This document shows positions 51,749 to 61,045 of a DNA stretch of 64,000 nucleotides, piece by piece. The DNA lies in assembly GCF_020035535.1 (NCBI RefSeq), contig NZ_CP083349.1, forward strand, positions 3,994,001-4,058,000. Reading direction: 5' to 3'. Origin of the DNA: Ensifer adhaerens (GTDB lineage Bacteria > Pseudomonadota > Alphaproteobacteria > Rhizobiales > Rhizobiaceae). The position numbers and the translations under genes are program-made. Within the stretch, counting starts at the first letter, position 1, and each line of letters starts with the position of its first letter. A model generated the notes under the pieces. The model saw nothing but the letters and a program-made list of their open reading frames with translations. It searched no databases and was not told the DNA's origin.

Positions 51749-52990
51749 CTATTCGGCGCTCGCTTCCGCATCGACGAGCGCGCCGGCATTCGGCACCTGC
51801 GCGCTCCTGATCTCGAAGCTCTCGCGCTCGGCCGCCGGCACCTCGTCACGTTTCCTCAGTCTCAAGAGCACGAAGAACGCATAAAGGGCGGCAACGACCA
51901 TCGCCGCGTAGATGAAAGTGCGCTGTCCGAAGACCGGTGTCAGCAGCGTTACCAGCATCGGCACGACGGTCGCGGCGATCGACCAGGCGACCAGCATGGT
52001 GCTGGCAAGCGGCACGAAATCGGCGGGATCCGTGCGGTCGTTGGCATGCGCATTGGCGATCGAGTAGACGGTCTCGACCGCCCCGGCGAACAGCGCAAAG
52101 ACCAGCATCAAGAGGATCAGATTGCTGAACGACGCCGAAAGCGCGAAGAAGCCGGCGGCAAGGATCAGCAGGCAGGTGCCGATCAGCACCAGGCGGCGGT
52201 CGATCCGGTCCGACAGCGTTCCCATCGGATACTGGATGGCGATCAGGCCGAACTGCATGACGAACATCAGATTGGCGACGTCGCCCTGGCTGACGTCGTT
52301 GGCGGCCGCATAGATCGGCGTGAAGCCCTGCACCACCATCGAAAGGCCGCCGGCGGCGAGCACGCCGATGAAGGCGACGGGGGAATTGCGCCAGACCATG
52401 GGGATGTCGATGCTGACCTTGGCGGGCGCCGGTGGCGTCGGCAGCCGCGTTAGCCCGATCGGCAAGAGTGCGAGTGCCGTGAAGAAGATGGTAACGAGCG
52501 GCGGCAGGTTGCCATCGGCCGGGATCTGGCCGAACAGCCAGGCACCGGTGCCGAGCCCGATGACATAAGCCATGTAGAACAGCGCCATGGCCTTGCCGCG
52601 CCAATGGTTCTCGCTCGCATGATTGAGCCAGCTCTGGGCGATGATGAAGTTGGTGTTGCCGGACGCGCCATAAAGGCCGCGGGCAAGCACCCACAAAAGC
52701 GGATGCATGCCGAGCGCGATCGTCAGGGCCGAGAGGATGACGAGTGCCATCGAGCAGGAGAAGGCGCGGGCATGGCCGACGCGACGGATCATCGGTCCGG
52801 CGATGACACAGCCGACCAATCCACCGAAGGCGATCATCGTCACGGCGGCACCCGGTACCCAGTCCGGTGCGTCGGAACGCGTCAGCGCAAAGGGCACATA
52901 GGCGAGCATCATGCCGTTGCCGATCGCCACCGCCGTCATCGAGGCGACGATGCTGGCGATCGAGGTCAGCGAGGAGGGCTGCTTAGTCAT
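51749..52990 (-). CDS. MFS transporter (YcaD-like)
   Basis: A 413-residue inner-membrane protein with 12 hydrophobic segments. It contains GGLVGCVIAGPMIRRVGHAR and the second-half motif GTLSDRIDRRLVLIG. The YcaD-like group is of unknown substrate. The ATG at 52988-52990 is chosen; an upstream TTG would add two residues. It is divergent from the XRE-cupin regulator, so it may be under that regulator's control. Confidence 0.87.
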   Translation of the reverse strand: MTKQPSSLTSIASIVASMTAVAIGNGMMLAYVPFALTRSDAPDWVPGAAVTMIAFGGLVGCVIAGPMIRRVGHARAFSCSMALVILSALTIALGMHPLLWVLARGLYGASGNTNFIIAQSWLNHASENHWRGKAMALFYMAYVIGLGTGAWLFGQIPADGNLPPLVTIFFTALALLPIGLTRLPTPPAPAKVSIDIPMVWRNSPVAFIGVLAAGGLSMVVQGFTPIYAAANDVSQGDVANLMFVMQFGLIAIQYPMGTLSDRIDRRLVLIGTCLLILAAGFFALSASFSNLILLMLVFALFAGAVETVYSIANAHANDRTDPADFVPLASTMLVAWSIAATVVPMLVTLLTPVFGQRTFIYAAMVVAALYAFFVLLRLRKRDEVPAAERESFEIRSAQVPNAGALVDAEASAE

Positions 52991-53195
52991 GTCCAACCTG
53001 TCGATGGAGGCGCACGGGATAGGTGCACTGGGCGTGATCGATGAGAACTATCTAAAGTATTGAAGTGTAAGCTTTTCTCGTTTGTGCTCGCGAAACAGCC
53101 ACCATAGCCGAAAGCCCCGTGTCGCGCTGTCGCCAAAGCGGCATCGCATGCCCGTATTTTCAGTCTGTCTGCGTCTTGACTCCATTATATGAGAA

Positions 53196-53789
53196 ATGCA
53201 ATCTCAAATAATGGAAAACGCTATCGACCCTCTCGAACATGCCATCGGCGAGCGCATTCGTACTCTTCGTAACCAGCAGAACCTGACGCTGGACGAGCTC
53301 GCCGCCAGTTCCGGCGTCAGTCGGGCTATGATCTCGCGCATTGAGCGCGGCGAGGCGAGCCCGACAGCCCAGCTTCTCGCCAAGCTCTGCAGCGCGCTCT
53401 CAACCACGCTCTCCGCGCTTTTCGCCTTCGAAACGCAGGAGGCGTCGCCGCTTGCAAGGCGTGCGGAACAACGACTCTGGCGCGATCCGGAATCCGGCTA
53501 TCTGCGTCGCTCCGTCTCGCCGGATGGTCTCGGCTCGCCTGTCGATATCGTCGAGGTCGAGTTTCCGCCGGGCGCCCGCGTGGTATTCGAGCGGCAATCC
53601 TCCGATCGCGGCATCACCCAGCATCTCTGGCTGTTTTCCGGGCGGCTCGAAATGACGACCGCATCCGGCTTCCATTCGCTCGAGCCAGGCGACTGCCTGT
53701 TCATGGGGCTGGAGGCGGGCCACATCTTCCATAACCCCCACGATGAGCCGGCTCACTACGCCGTCATCCTCTGTCGCACCAAGGTTTGA
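53196..53789 (+). CDS. XRE family regulator with C-terminal cupin domain
   Basis: 197 residues. The N-terminal helix-turn-helix (IRTLRNQQNLTLDELAASSG, then VSRAMISRIERGEASPTAQL) is followed by a cupin (EVEFPPGARVVFERQSSDRG, and LEPGDCLFMGLEAGHIFHN). This PuuR-like layout suits a repressor that binds a small ligand. ATG 53196 is used; ATG 53211 is an alternative. The GNAT gene starts 2 bases after the stop, so the two are coupled. Confidence 0.9.
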   Translation: MQSQIMENAIDPLEHAIGERIRTLRNQQNLTLDELAASSGVSRAMISRIERGEASPTAQLLAKLCSALSTTLSALFAFETQEASPLARRAEQRLWRDPESGYLRRSVSPDGLGSPVDIVEVEFPPGARVVFERQSSDRGITQHLWLFSGRLEMTTASGFHSLEPGDCLFMGLEAGHIFHNPHDEPAHYAVILCRTKV

Positions 53790-53791
53790 CC

Positions 53792-54319
53792 ATGTCCGAT
53801 ATTCAGATCCGTCTGCTCGATGAAGCCCAGGCCCGCGATGCCATCCCGGCGCTTGCCGAGGTGCTTTCCGATTGCGTCGAGGGCGGCGCATCGGTCGGCT
53901 TCATGCAGCCCTATCCGCCCGAAAGCGCACTCGCCTATTGGCGCGGTGTCGTTGAGGCTGTCGCTGCGAACGAAACGCTGCTGATGGTGGCGGAGGAGGC
54001 CGACCGCATCCTCGGCACCGTGCAGGTGGGTGTCGCGCAGATGCCGAACCAGCCGCACCGCGGCGATTTGAAGAAGCTGCTCGTGCATCGCGCCGCCCGC
54101 GGCAAGGGACTGGCGCGGCGGCTGATGGAGGCGGTCGAGCGCGAGGCCGCATCGCGCGGCAAGACGCTGCTGGTGCTCGATACGGCGACGGGAAGCGATG
54201 CCGAGGCGATCTATCCGCGCCTGGGTTGGGAGCGCGTCGGCGTTATCCCCGACTATGCGATGTGGCCGGAAGGCGGCCTCTGCGCCACCACGTTCTTTTA
54301 CAAGCGCATTGCGGCTTAG
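53792..54319 (+). CDS. GNAT family N-acetyltransferase (regulator-linked)
   Basis: 175 residues. The acetyl-CoA loop is LLVHRAARGKGLARRLMEAV and the later segment reads LVLDTATGSDAEAIYPRLGW. The end, TTFFYKRI, is typical of a GNAT subfamily annotated as general acetyltransferases. It is translated right after the XRE-cupin regulator. The substrate is unknown; polyamine or amino compound is inferred only from the neighbour at 54580. Confidence 0.87.
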   Translation: MSDIQIRLLDEAQARDAIPALAEVLSDCVEGGASVGFMQPYPPESALAYWRGVVEAVAANETLLMVAEEADRILGTVQVGVAQMPNQPHRGDLKKLLVHRAARGKGLARRLMEAVEREAASRGKTLLVLDTATGSDAEAIYPRLGWERVGVIPDYAMWPEGGLCATTFFYKRIAA

Positions 54320-54334
54320 CGGCATCTATTGCGT

Positions 54335-54565
54335 CTCACGATGCCCCTGACCCTAACCCTCTCCCCGCTCGCGGGGAGAGGGGACGTGCCCGTTCGCAAC
54401 GCTGCCGAGCGGAGCTATGGCCCTTCAACAGTCCTGTTGTCGAGGCGAGCGGTCACCGCTCCTTCGCCCCGGCTCTGCGGCGAGAAGGTGGCCGGCAGGC
54501 CGGTCGAGGGCCGGTTGCCAACCCTAAAACCTGGGGTAGGGTACCGGCACCCATCTGTTGCCTCT
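54335..54565. repeat. Rhizobial intergenic mosaic repeat with several palindromes
   Basis: CCTCTCCCCGC (54358-54368) pairs perfectly with GCGGGGAGAGG (54371-54381). A second hairpin GAGCGGT-C-ACCGCTC lies near 54448-54462. The downstream part, read on the other strand, contains CTGCCGGCCACCTTCTCGCC, a sequence I recognise as a dispersed intergenic element of Rhizobiaceae. It fills the gap between the GNAT and the deacetylase and has no gene. Confidence 0.7.
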
Positions 54566-54579
54566 TCAGGATACCCCCC

Positions 54580-55605
54580 ATGCGCATCTTTTACACCGAG
54601 GACCACAAGCTCCGCGACGCCAAGACCGAGCTTTTTGGCGGTGAACTCGTACCGCCCTTCGAAGCGCCGTTTCGCGCCGAGTGGATCCTGGCAGCAGTAA
54701 AGGAAGCGGGCTTCCACGATGTTGCAGCACCCGAGCGCCACGATCTCGAGGTCGCGCTCAAACTGCATGCGCCTGACTATCTCGCGTTTCTCGAAACCGC
54801 CTGGTCCCGTTGGGTTGCCGACGGTTACCGCGGCGAGGCGATCCCGGCCTGTTTCCCGGCGCGGCGCATGCGCCAGCATCCACCGAGAGATATCGACGGT
54901 GCGCTCGGTTATTATTCCTTTGCGGCGGAAACGGCGATCACCGAGGGCACCTATGCGGCCGCCCGTGCGGCGGTGGATTGCGCCATCTCGGCCGCCGACC
55001 ACATCCACGCCGGCAACCGTGCCGCCTTCGCGCTCTGCCGCCCGCCCGGCCATCATGCGGCGATCGATCTCTATGGCGGCTATTCCTTCATCAACAACGC
55101 TGCTTGCGCCGCCCAACGCCTAAGGGATCACGGCGCGCAGAAGGTCGCCGTGCTCGACGTCGACTTCCACCATGGCAATGGCACCCAGGATATCTTCTAC
55201 GAGCGCGGCGACGTCTATTTCGCCTCGCTGCATGGCGACCCGGTCGAAGCCTTCCCGCATTTCCTCGGTTTCGCCGACGAGGAGGGCTCCGGCGCCGGGC
55301 TCGGCACGACGAAAAACTATCCGCTGTCGCGCGGTACACTGTTTGACGCTTGGTCGGCGGCGATGACCGACGCGCTGTCCCGCATCGAGACCTTCGGTGC
55401 CGAAGCGCTGGTCGTCTCGCTCGGCGTCGATACCTTCGAGCGCGACCCAATCTCGTTCTTTCGGCTGAAGTCCGAAGATTATCTGCGCATGGGCGAGGCG
55501 TTGAAGCGTACCGGCCTGCCGGTCGTCGTCTGCATGGAGGGCGGCTATGGCGTGCCGGAAATCGGCCTCAACGTTGCCAATGTGCTGACTGGCATTTCCA
55601 GCTAG
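54580..55605 (+). CDS. Acetylpolyamine amidohydrolase / histone-deacetylase family enzyme
   Basis: A 341-residue zinc hydrolase, the same length as known acetylpolyamine amidohydrolases. The active-site motif is CRPPGHHAAIDLYGGYSFIN; metal ligands fall in LDVDFHHGNGTQDIFY, and the late Asp in VSLGVDTFERDP. The C-terminal CMEGGYGVPEIG completes the pocket. It removes acetyl groups from acetylated polyamines or related amides; protein deacetylation is less likely for this branch. ATG 54580 (MRIFYTEDHKLRDA) is the family start. Confidence 0.93.
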   Translation: MRIFYTEDHKLRDAKTELFGGELVPPFEAPFRAEWILAAVKEAGFHDVAAPERHDLEVALKLHAPDYLAFLETAWSRWVADGYRGEAIPACFPARRMRQHPPRDIDGALGYYSFAAETAITEGTYAAARAAVDCAISAADHIHAGNRAAFALCRPPGHHAAIDLYGGYSFINNAACAAQRLRDHGAQKVAVLDVDFHHGNGTQDIFYERGDVYFASLHGDPVEAFPHFLGFADEEGSGAGLGTTKNYPLSRGTLFDAWSAAMTDALSRIETFGAEALVVSLGVDTFERDPISFFRLKSEDYLRMGEALKRTGLPVVVCMEGGYGVPEIGLNVANVLTGISS

Positions 55606-55706
55606 GGATCAGGCATTCGGAAAAATGCGTTTGCCGCTATTGACCTCAACTTTACTTGAGGTCGTACGACTGCTCTCGTTCAAAATGAGATGAGAGGAAA
55701 AGAGCT

Positions 55707-56054
55707 ATGAGCAGTCAATCGAATAGCGTGGCGCCGCTTTACCGCATCAACAAATACACCGTACCGGTGGAAGCACGGCAGGAATTCGTCGAACTGGTCG
55801 ACAAGACGCTGGCCGTCATCCGCAAGCAGGACGGTTATGTGAAAGACCTGTTCCTGGAGCAGCACGCCGGTCCCGGCCAGTTCGATTTCATCACCATGAT
55901 CGAATTCGCGAGTGCTGACGTCGCGCCCAAGGTCGCAGCCGCGCTCATCGCGTTCGACCACCAGCTCGGTCTCGATCGCGAAGCGCTGATGAAGACGCTT
56001 GGCATCCGTACGGACTTCGCCAGCTACCGGGCTTTCGCCGGGTTGGCTGCCTAA
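55707..56054 (+). CDS. Antibiotic biosynthesis monooxygenase (ABM)-domain protein
   Basis: A 115-residue ferredoxin-like-fold protein: RINKYTVPVEARQEFVELVD, then LAVIRKQDGYVKDLFLEQHA. ABM proteins are small cofactor-independent oxygenases or dye-like scaffolds; the true substrate is unknown. GAGAGGAAAAG is a fair ribosome-binding site upstream. A terminator follows. Confidence 0.85.
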   Translation: MSSQSNSVAPLYRINKYTVPVEARQEFVELVDKTLAVIRKQDGYVKDLFLEQHAGPGQFDFITMIEFASADVAPKVAAALIAFDHQLGLDREALMKTLGIRTDFASYRAFAGLAA

Positions 56055-56061
56055 AACCGAA

Positions 56062-56088
56062 AGGCCCGGCAGTTGGCCGGGCCGATTC
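56062..56088. terminator. Terminator between the ABM gene and exoD
   Basis: GGCCCGGC (56063-56070) pairs with GCCGGGCC (56076-56083) around a short AGTTG loop, serving convergent transcripts. The tail is AT-rich but not a strict T-run. Confidence 0.6.
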
Positions 56089-56110
56089 ATACGTCTGATG
56101 TGAATATGTG

Positions 56111-56748
56111 TCAGGAAACGAAGAACGTCGACAGGCCCTGGCCGGCGGCAAAGGCCATATAGGCAAGCACGGTGAAGTAGACAGTCGTTGCAATCAGGAA
56201 GAGATAGCCCCCGGCGACCATCAGCCCGTCGCGCTGGATGATGCCGAGCGAGAGCAGCAGGATCGCGATCCCCGGCAGCGTGTTCGACAGCGGGATGAGC
56301 CGAGCGGGAACATCAGGAGAATGCCGCCGGCCATGATCATCAGGCCGTTGAAGCGGTTCATCATGGCGCCCTGCGTCAGGAATCCCAGGCGCGGCCGCAC
56401 GTAGCGGTCGAGCTTGGAGACGATACTTGCCCCCTTCTGCAGGGTCGGCACCAGCTTCTCGGTCTCGATCTTGCGGTCGAGAATGCGCCGCGGCACCCAG
56501 GGCAGCCGGTTGAGCGTGATCGATACGGAGATCAGGATGATTGCCGCCCCGAAAACGGTGCTGACGCCCGGGATCGACACCGGCAACAGGAACGGCAGCG
56601 TCAGAAGGGCACACAGCAGCAGGAACCCCTGTTCGCCGATCTCGGTCATCAGCTCGCGCAGCGTGATCGTCTCGCCGCGAATGGAGGCAATCATGCCGTT
56701 GAGCGTGTCGCTGAGACTGCGTTGCGTGTCTCCGAACTCGATTGCCAT
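56111..56748 (-). pseudogene. exoD: Exopolysaccharide synthesis protein ExoD with a one-base frameshift
   Basis: ExoD-type membrane protein. The first frame reads MAIEFGDTQRSLSDTLNGMI and FLLLCALLTLPFLLPVSIPG through GGILLMFP. Then the frame breaks at about 56303-56308. The other frame goes on as ARLIPLSNTLPGIAILLLSL and ends YMAFAAGQGLSTFFVS at the stop 56111. Restoring one G (CCCGCT to CCCGGCT) would give a continuous ExoD of about 212 residues. It is either an inactivated gene or an assembly error; the homopolymer-like C/G run is a plausible error site. Confidence 0.75.
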
Positions 56749-56993
56749 CAAATATTGCCTCGTTCTTATCAATGGGCGGCGTCGGAAGGCCGCTTATACG
56801 TCTTGGTCGTCTGGATGTCCGTCCTATCAAGGGCATGTGAAGGATCGGTTATAGTGTGGCCCGACCGGCACACCGAATCCGCGCAACACGGCAATTGCCG
56901 GTAAACCATGGCGTGATTGGGACGCCTCTTCATCTTCCTGCCGCAATCGCTAGTATGAAGCACTTTCGAGCACCAATGGGGACAACTGATTCC

Positions 56994-57656
56994 ATGATCA
57001 AGAAATGCGCCATTCTGGCTGTTGCGGCCATCTATCTTTCGGGATGCACAACCACCGATCCCTATACGGGTGAGCAGAAGATGTCGAACACGGCCGGCGG
57101 CGCGCTGATTGGCGCGGGTCTCGGTGCTGCGACCGGTCTGCTCGTCGGCGGAAGTGCCGCAGGCCGGCGCGACTCCGCGCTCGTCGGCGCCGCGATCGGC
57201 GGTCTCGGTGGTGGCCTGATCGGCAACTACATGGACAACCAGGAAGCGGAGCTGCGCGCCCAGCTTCAGGGCACCGGCGTCTCGGTCACCCGTGCCGGCG
57301 ACCGCATCATCCTCAACATGCCGTCGAACATCACGTTCGCGACCGACCGCGACCAGGTGATCCCGGCCTTCTACGACACGCTGAACTCGGTGGCGATCGT
57401 GCTGCGCAAGTTCAACAAGACGATGATCGACGTCGACGGTCACACCGACGCGACCGGCAGCGCCTCGTACAACCAGGGCCTCTCCGAGCGCCGCGCCGCT
57501 TCGGTTGCCAACTATCTGGCTGGCCAGGGCGTCGACCAGCGCCGCATGTCGGCGATGGGCTACGGCAAGGAGCGCCCGATCGCTTCCAATTCGAGCGAAG
57601 CCGGCCGCGCGCAGAACCGCCGCGTCGAAATCTCGATCGCGCCGATCAAGGCCTGA
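56994..57656 (+). CDS. OmpA-family lipoprotein with glycine-zipper (YiaD-like)
   Basis: A 220-residue outer-membrane lipoprotein. The lipobox LSGC puts the acylated Cys at residue 18. A glycine-zipper segment follows (GGALIGAGLGAATGLLVGGS, then AAIGGLGGGLIGNYM). The C-terminal OmpA domain (DVDGHTDATGSASYNQGLSE, then GKERPIASNSSEAGRAQNRR) binds peptidoglycan. ATG 56994 (MIKKCAIL) is the natural signal-peptide start. Confidence 0.92.
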   Translation: MIKKCAILAVAAIYLSGCTTTDPYTGEQKMSNTAGGALIGAGLGAATGLLVGGSAAGRRDSALVGAAIGGLGGGLIGNYMDNQEAELRAQLQGTGVSVTRAGDRIILNMPSNITFATDRDQVIPAFYDTLNSVAIVLRKFNKTMIDVDGHTDATGSASYNQGLSERRAASVANYLAGQGVDQRRMSAMGYGKERPIASNSSEAGRAQNRRVEISIAPIKA

Positions 57657-57686
57657 TTGGCCGAAATCGACCGCCTGCAATCGAAG

Positions 57687-57716
57687 GGTCGCGCCGCGAG
57701 GCGCGGCCTTTTTCAT
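57687..57716 (+). terminator. Intrinsic terminator of the OmpA-type lipoprotein gene
   Basis: GGTCGCGCC (57687-57695) pairs with GGCGCGGCC (57700-57708) (one G-T pair), followed by TTTTT. It ends right at the stop of the opposite gene (57713). Confidence 0.85.
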
Positions 57717-58537
57717 GCCTGCTTGAAACTGTAGCGCAGCAGGCGCCCCATGCGGCGCAGCATGGGAATCACACTGACGAACTGGACCGCAATTCGCGCC
57801 ATCGGCGACATGCGCGCGATCTGCGCGGCATCGTAGTCATGGATGTCTTCGAGCAGCGTCAGCCCGGGCACGTCCCGTTCCAGCGCCCGCGCGTCCTCTA
57901 TCCCCCAGCGCAACTCCGCACCCGTCGCGCGCAATGACGGGTTGAAACGCAAAAGCTCGATACCGAGATGGCTATAGGCGTCGAAGACGATCTCGCCGCC
58001 GGCAAGACATGTGACGACCCGCCGCATGAGATCGCGCACTTCCTGGTCGTGAAGATAGGGCAGCACCCCCTCAGCGACGATAATCGCCGGCCGGTCGTCA
58101 GGGATGCGGTCGATCCAGCCCCGCTCGGTAATGGAAGAGGCGATCGTAGTGCAGCCGACGCGATCGGCGAAGAACTGCTGGCGCAAGGCAATCACGTCTG
58201 GAAAGTCGATGTCGAACCAGGCGACGGATGAAGGCGGATCGAGCCGCAGGATTCGCGTGTCGAGGCCGCAACCGAGATTGAGCACGACCGCATCCGGATG
58301 GCTTTCGATGAAAGTTCGGGTCCACCGGTCGAGCAGATAGGCGCGCATCGCGATGCCGATCGTCATGTCGTGACCGACATCGGGCGCCTTCGCCTTGCCG
58401 TCGAGGCGTCGCATCAGCTCGGCGGCGAAGCGGTCGTGCAGGAGAGAATCGGGCAGCGCGCTTTCCGCAGCCTTCGCCCGGAGCGTGATCAGCAGCGTTT
58501 CCCGCACGCCATGAAGGCCGATGCCCTCGGCTTCCAT
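57713..58537 (-). CDS. Class I SAM-dependent methyltransferase (LCM/leucine carboxyl methyltransferase-like)
   Basis: 274 residues. The SAM motif is VLNLGCGLDTRILRLDPPSS, and WFDIDFPDVIALRQQFFADR and VAEGVLPYLHDQEVRDLM follow in the order of the LCM family. The start ATG 58537 has GGGAGG 4 bases upstream; longer in-frame starts run into the MFS gene. Substrate unknown: members methylate O-sites on polyketides or small acids. Confidence 0.85.
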   Translation of the reverse strand: MEAEGIGLHGVRETLLITLRAKAAESALPDSLLHDRFAAELMRRLDGKAKAPDVGHDMTIGIAMRAYLLDRWTRTFIESHPDAVVLNLGCGLDTRILRLDPPSSVAWFDIDFPDVIALRQQFFADRVGCTTIASSITERGWIDRIPDDRPAIIVAEGVLPYLHDQEVRDLMRRVVTCLAGGEIVFDAYSHLGIELLRFNPSLRATGAELRWGIEDARALERDVPGLTLLEDIHDYDAAQIARMSPMARIAVQFVSVIPMLRRMGRLLRYSFKQA

Positions 58538-58635
58538 CGTTCCCTCCCGGCGGCGCCACGTCGAACGCGCTAGCGGTGCCGCTGTGTCTGGCAGCGACCC
58601 GCCGTGGTTTTCGGCGGGCCGCATTAGTCGATGGC

Positions 58636-60063
58636 CTAGGCCGTCGTTCGTCTTGCGCGCCGTACACGCCTGGCCGTCAGCAGCGCTAGCGCCGGCAGTA
58701 GCGCAAACAGGCCGAAGAGCCCGGTCGTCGCCAGCGCCACGCCGCCTTCTGCCGATGACTCGATCCCGGCGAGGTTGGCCGTCAGTCCGGCCAGCGCTGC
58801 GCCGAGTGCGGCGGCAAAGAGCTGGACAGTGGTGATCGAACTCGAGGCCTTCTCCGCTTCGCCCTCCGGCGCGAACTCGTAGACAGCGGTAACGATATGC
58901 GGCCAGGCAAAGCCCATTCCGAAGCCGACCGCGACAATGCCTGCGCAGAGTGGCGCCGCGATGACCAGGAACTCCGCGCCCGCCATCGGCATGAACAAGG
59001 CGATCAGGGCCAGGCCGACGAAGCCGAGGGCCGGACCGGCAAAGATCGTCTGCTTCGCCCGTTCTCCGTGCCAATGGGCACTCGTCATCGATCCCGCCGT
59101 CCAGCCGATCGACATCAGCGCTGCGATATAGCCGGCCACCAGCGGTGACAGCCCATGCAGTTCCTGCAGCAGATACGGCACATAGATTTCCGGCTGCAGG
59201 CCCACCATCAGCAGCGTGATCGTAGCATAAAGGGCGGCCAGCGGGGAGGTGAGGGTGAAGCTGCCGGAGGGCAAGAGATTGCCCGCCGCGCGACGCTCGA
59301 CCAACAGCAGGCTTAGGAACAGGAGGACCGCCGCGCCGACACAGGCAATCTGCTCGAAGGCGACGGTGCGCGTGCTTGCAACCGATAGCGCGAGCACGAT
59401 GCCGACGAGAAACAGGAGTTGCAGCAGGGGAAGCGGCGTACGCCCTTCATCGTTCGCCGCCTTGCGCGGAAGCGTGGAGAAGGCGAGTGCCGCAAGCAGC
59501 GCCGTCAGCGGCAGCAGTGACCAGAAGGCGACGCGCCAGGTGGAAAACTCGGCAAACATGCCGCCGATCGCAGGCCCGATCAAAGTCGCCGTTCCCCAGG
59601 TTGCCGAGATCAGGCCAATGGCGCGGGTCCAGAGTTCGGGCCGGAAGACCAGCCGGATCACGCCATAGGCCAGCGCATAGAGCAGGCCGCCGCCAAAACC
59701 CTGGATCGCACGGCCGGCAAGCAGCATGGCCATGGAGGGTGCCGTGGCGCAGAAGAGCGTACCCAGGCCGAAGACCAGCGCGCCGACCGCATAGGCGCGG
59801 CCGGCGCCGACGGCACCGAGCAGCCGTGCCGACAGTGCGGCGCCGAGGATCGAGGCCGCGACGAAGACCGTCGTGCTCCAGGCGTAGTATTCGAGCCCGC
59901 CGATCTCGCGCACGATCGAGGGCATGATCGTCGTCACCACATAGACGTTGAGCGCATGCAGCGCGACGCCGCCGCTGAGCACGAGCGAATGCACGGCGTT
60001 ATCGCCTGTCAGCAGCGCGCGCCAGCCGGTTTCCTGTTGGGGGGCGGGTGTTTTCTCAAGCAT
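58636..60063 (-). CDS. MFS drug/metabolite exporter (DHA2/14-TM-like)
   Basis: A 475-residue inner-membrane transporter. Motifs include GLEYYAWSTTVFVAASILGA, the GRAIQGFGGGLLYALAYGVI segment and TWGTATLIGPAIGGMFAEFS, which fit the DHA-type exporter family. It is downstream of the ECF41 sigma gene (87-base gap, same strand), so it may be in that regulon. Substrate unknown. Confidence 0.87.
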   Translation of the reverse strand: MLEKTPAPQQETGWRALLTGDNAVHSLVLSGGVALHALNVYVVTTIMPSIVREIGGLEYYAWSTTVFVAASILGAALSARLLGAVGAGRAYAVGALVFGLGTLFCATAPSMAMLLAGRAIQGFGGGLLYALAYGVIRLVFRPELWTRAIGLISATWGTATLIGPAIGGMFAEFSTWRVAFWSLLPLTALLAALAFSTLPRKAANDEGRTPLPLLQLLFLVGIVLALSVASTRTVAFEQIACVGAAVLLFLSLLLVERRAAGNLLPSGSFTLTSPLAALYATITLLMVGLQPEIYVPYLLQELHGLSPLVAGYIAALMSIGWTAGSMTSAHWHGERAKQTIFAGPALGFVGLALIALFMPMAGAEFLVIAAPLCAGIVAVGFGMGFAWPHIVTAVYEFAPEGEAEKASSSITTVQLFAAALGAALAGLTANLAGIESSAEGGVALATTGLFGLFALLPALALLTARRVRRARRTTA

Positions 60064-60150
60064 GTCAGTACCTCACGCGGGGCACCGCCGCGAACGCGTA
60101 CCGGTCGATCCGGTTTCGGGATATCGCGCTGCTTCGGCGGTGCCGCTATG

Positions 60151-61044
60151 TCAGTGGAGCGCAGCCTCGCCAAAATGCGTGAGCTTGTCCGGGTTGCGCA
60201 TGATGAAGATGTCGTTGACGTTTCCGTCGCCGTCATAGCCGAAGGCGACCGTCGCGGCGATCTCGTTTTTCGCCTCGTCCCTGAGCACGATGCCGCGGCC
60301 GCCATTGATGTCGCCGATCTCCCAGGCGTAGTGCGCCCAGTACTCGGTGAGCCGGTCGATGATGAAGGCGAGCACCGTCTCCTTGCCAGCAAGGACGCTG
60401 AGCACGGTCGCAACCTTGCCACCGCCGTCGGCCGTCAGCTTCACGTCGGCAGAAAGCAACGCCGAGAGACCGGCGACACTGCCGCCGTGGATCGCCTGGT
60501 GAAAGGCCGAGAGCAATGCGTCCTGGCGTTCCCGAGGCGTTTGGTGCCGGGCCTTCTCCAGGCTGATATTTGCCTTGGCGCGCGACACCAGTTTGCGGGC
60601 GGCGGTCTCCTGCATGTCCAGGGTTTCGGCGACCTCGTCATAGGGCTGGCCGAAGATCTCGTGCAACAGATAGGCCGCGCGCTCCTTCGGCGTCAGTCGC
60701 TCGAGCATCAGCAGGAACGCGGTTGTGAGCGAAGAAGTGAGCGCCAGCTTTTCTTCGGCATCGTCTTCGGCTGCCGTGTGGATCGGTTCAGGCAGCCAGG
60801 CGCCGACATAGTCGACGCGCTTGCGGTGTGCGGCCTTCAGGAGATCCAGGCAGCGCCGCGTGCAGGCAGTCGTCAGCCAGGCTGCCGGCGTGTCGATCGC
60901 CGTGCGGTCAACCTGCTGCCATTTCAGGAAGGTGTCCTGCACCGCGTCTTCCGCATCGGCGCGCGAGCCGAGAATGCGGTAGGCGAGGCCGAGAAGGCGC
61001 GGACGCGCCTCCTCGAAGATCTGCATGTGCTGCCTGTCGTTCAT
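60151..61044 (-). CDS. RNA polymerase sigma factor of the ECF41 group (SigJ-like)
   Basis: 297 residues. Sigma region 2 reads LGLAYRILGSRADAEDAVQD and region 4 LTPKERAAYLLHEIFGQPYD. A long C-terminal SnoaL-like extension (about residues 180-297) includes DGGGK and ends with the conserved NPDKL motif. WLPEP precedes region 4. These are the defining marks of ECF41, which is controlled by its own C-terminal domain rather than by an anti-sigma factor. The AhpD-like gene stops 1 base upstream. Confidence 0.93.
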   Translation of the reverse strand: MNDRQHMQIFEEARPRLLGLAYRILGSRADAEDAVQDTFLKWQQVDRTAIDTPAAWLTTACTRRCLDLLKAAHRKRVDYVGAWLPEPIHTAAEDDAEEKLALTSSLTTAFLLMLERLTPKERAAYLLHEIFGQPYDEVAETLDMQETAARKLVSRAKANISLEKARHQTPRERQDALLSAFHQAIHGGSVAGLSALLSADVKLTADGGGKVATVLSVLAGKETVLAFIIDRLTEYWAHYAWEIGDINGGRGIVLRDEAKNEIAATVAFGYDGDGNVNDIFIMRNPDKLTHFGEAALH

Positions 61045-61045
61045 G

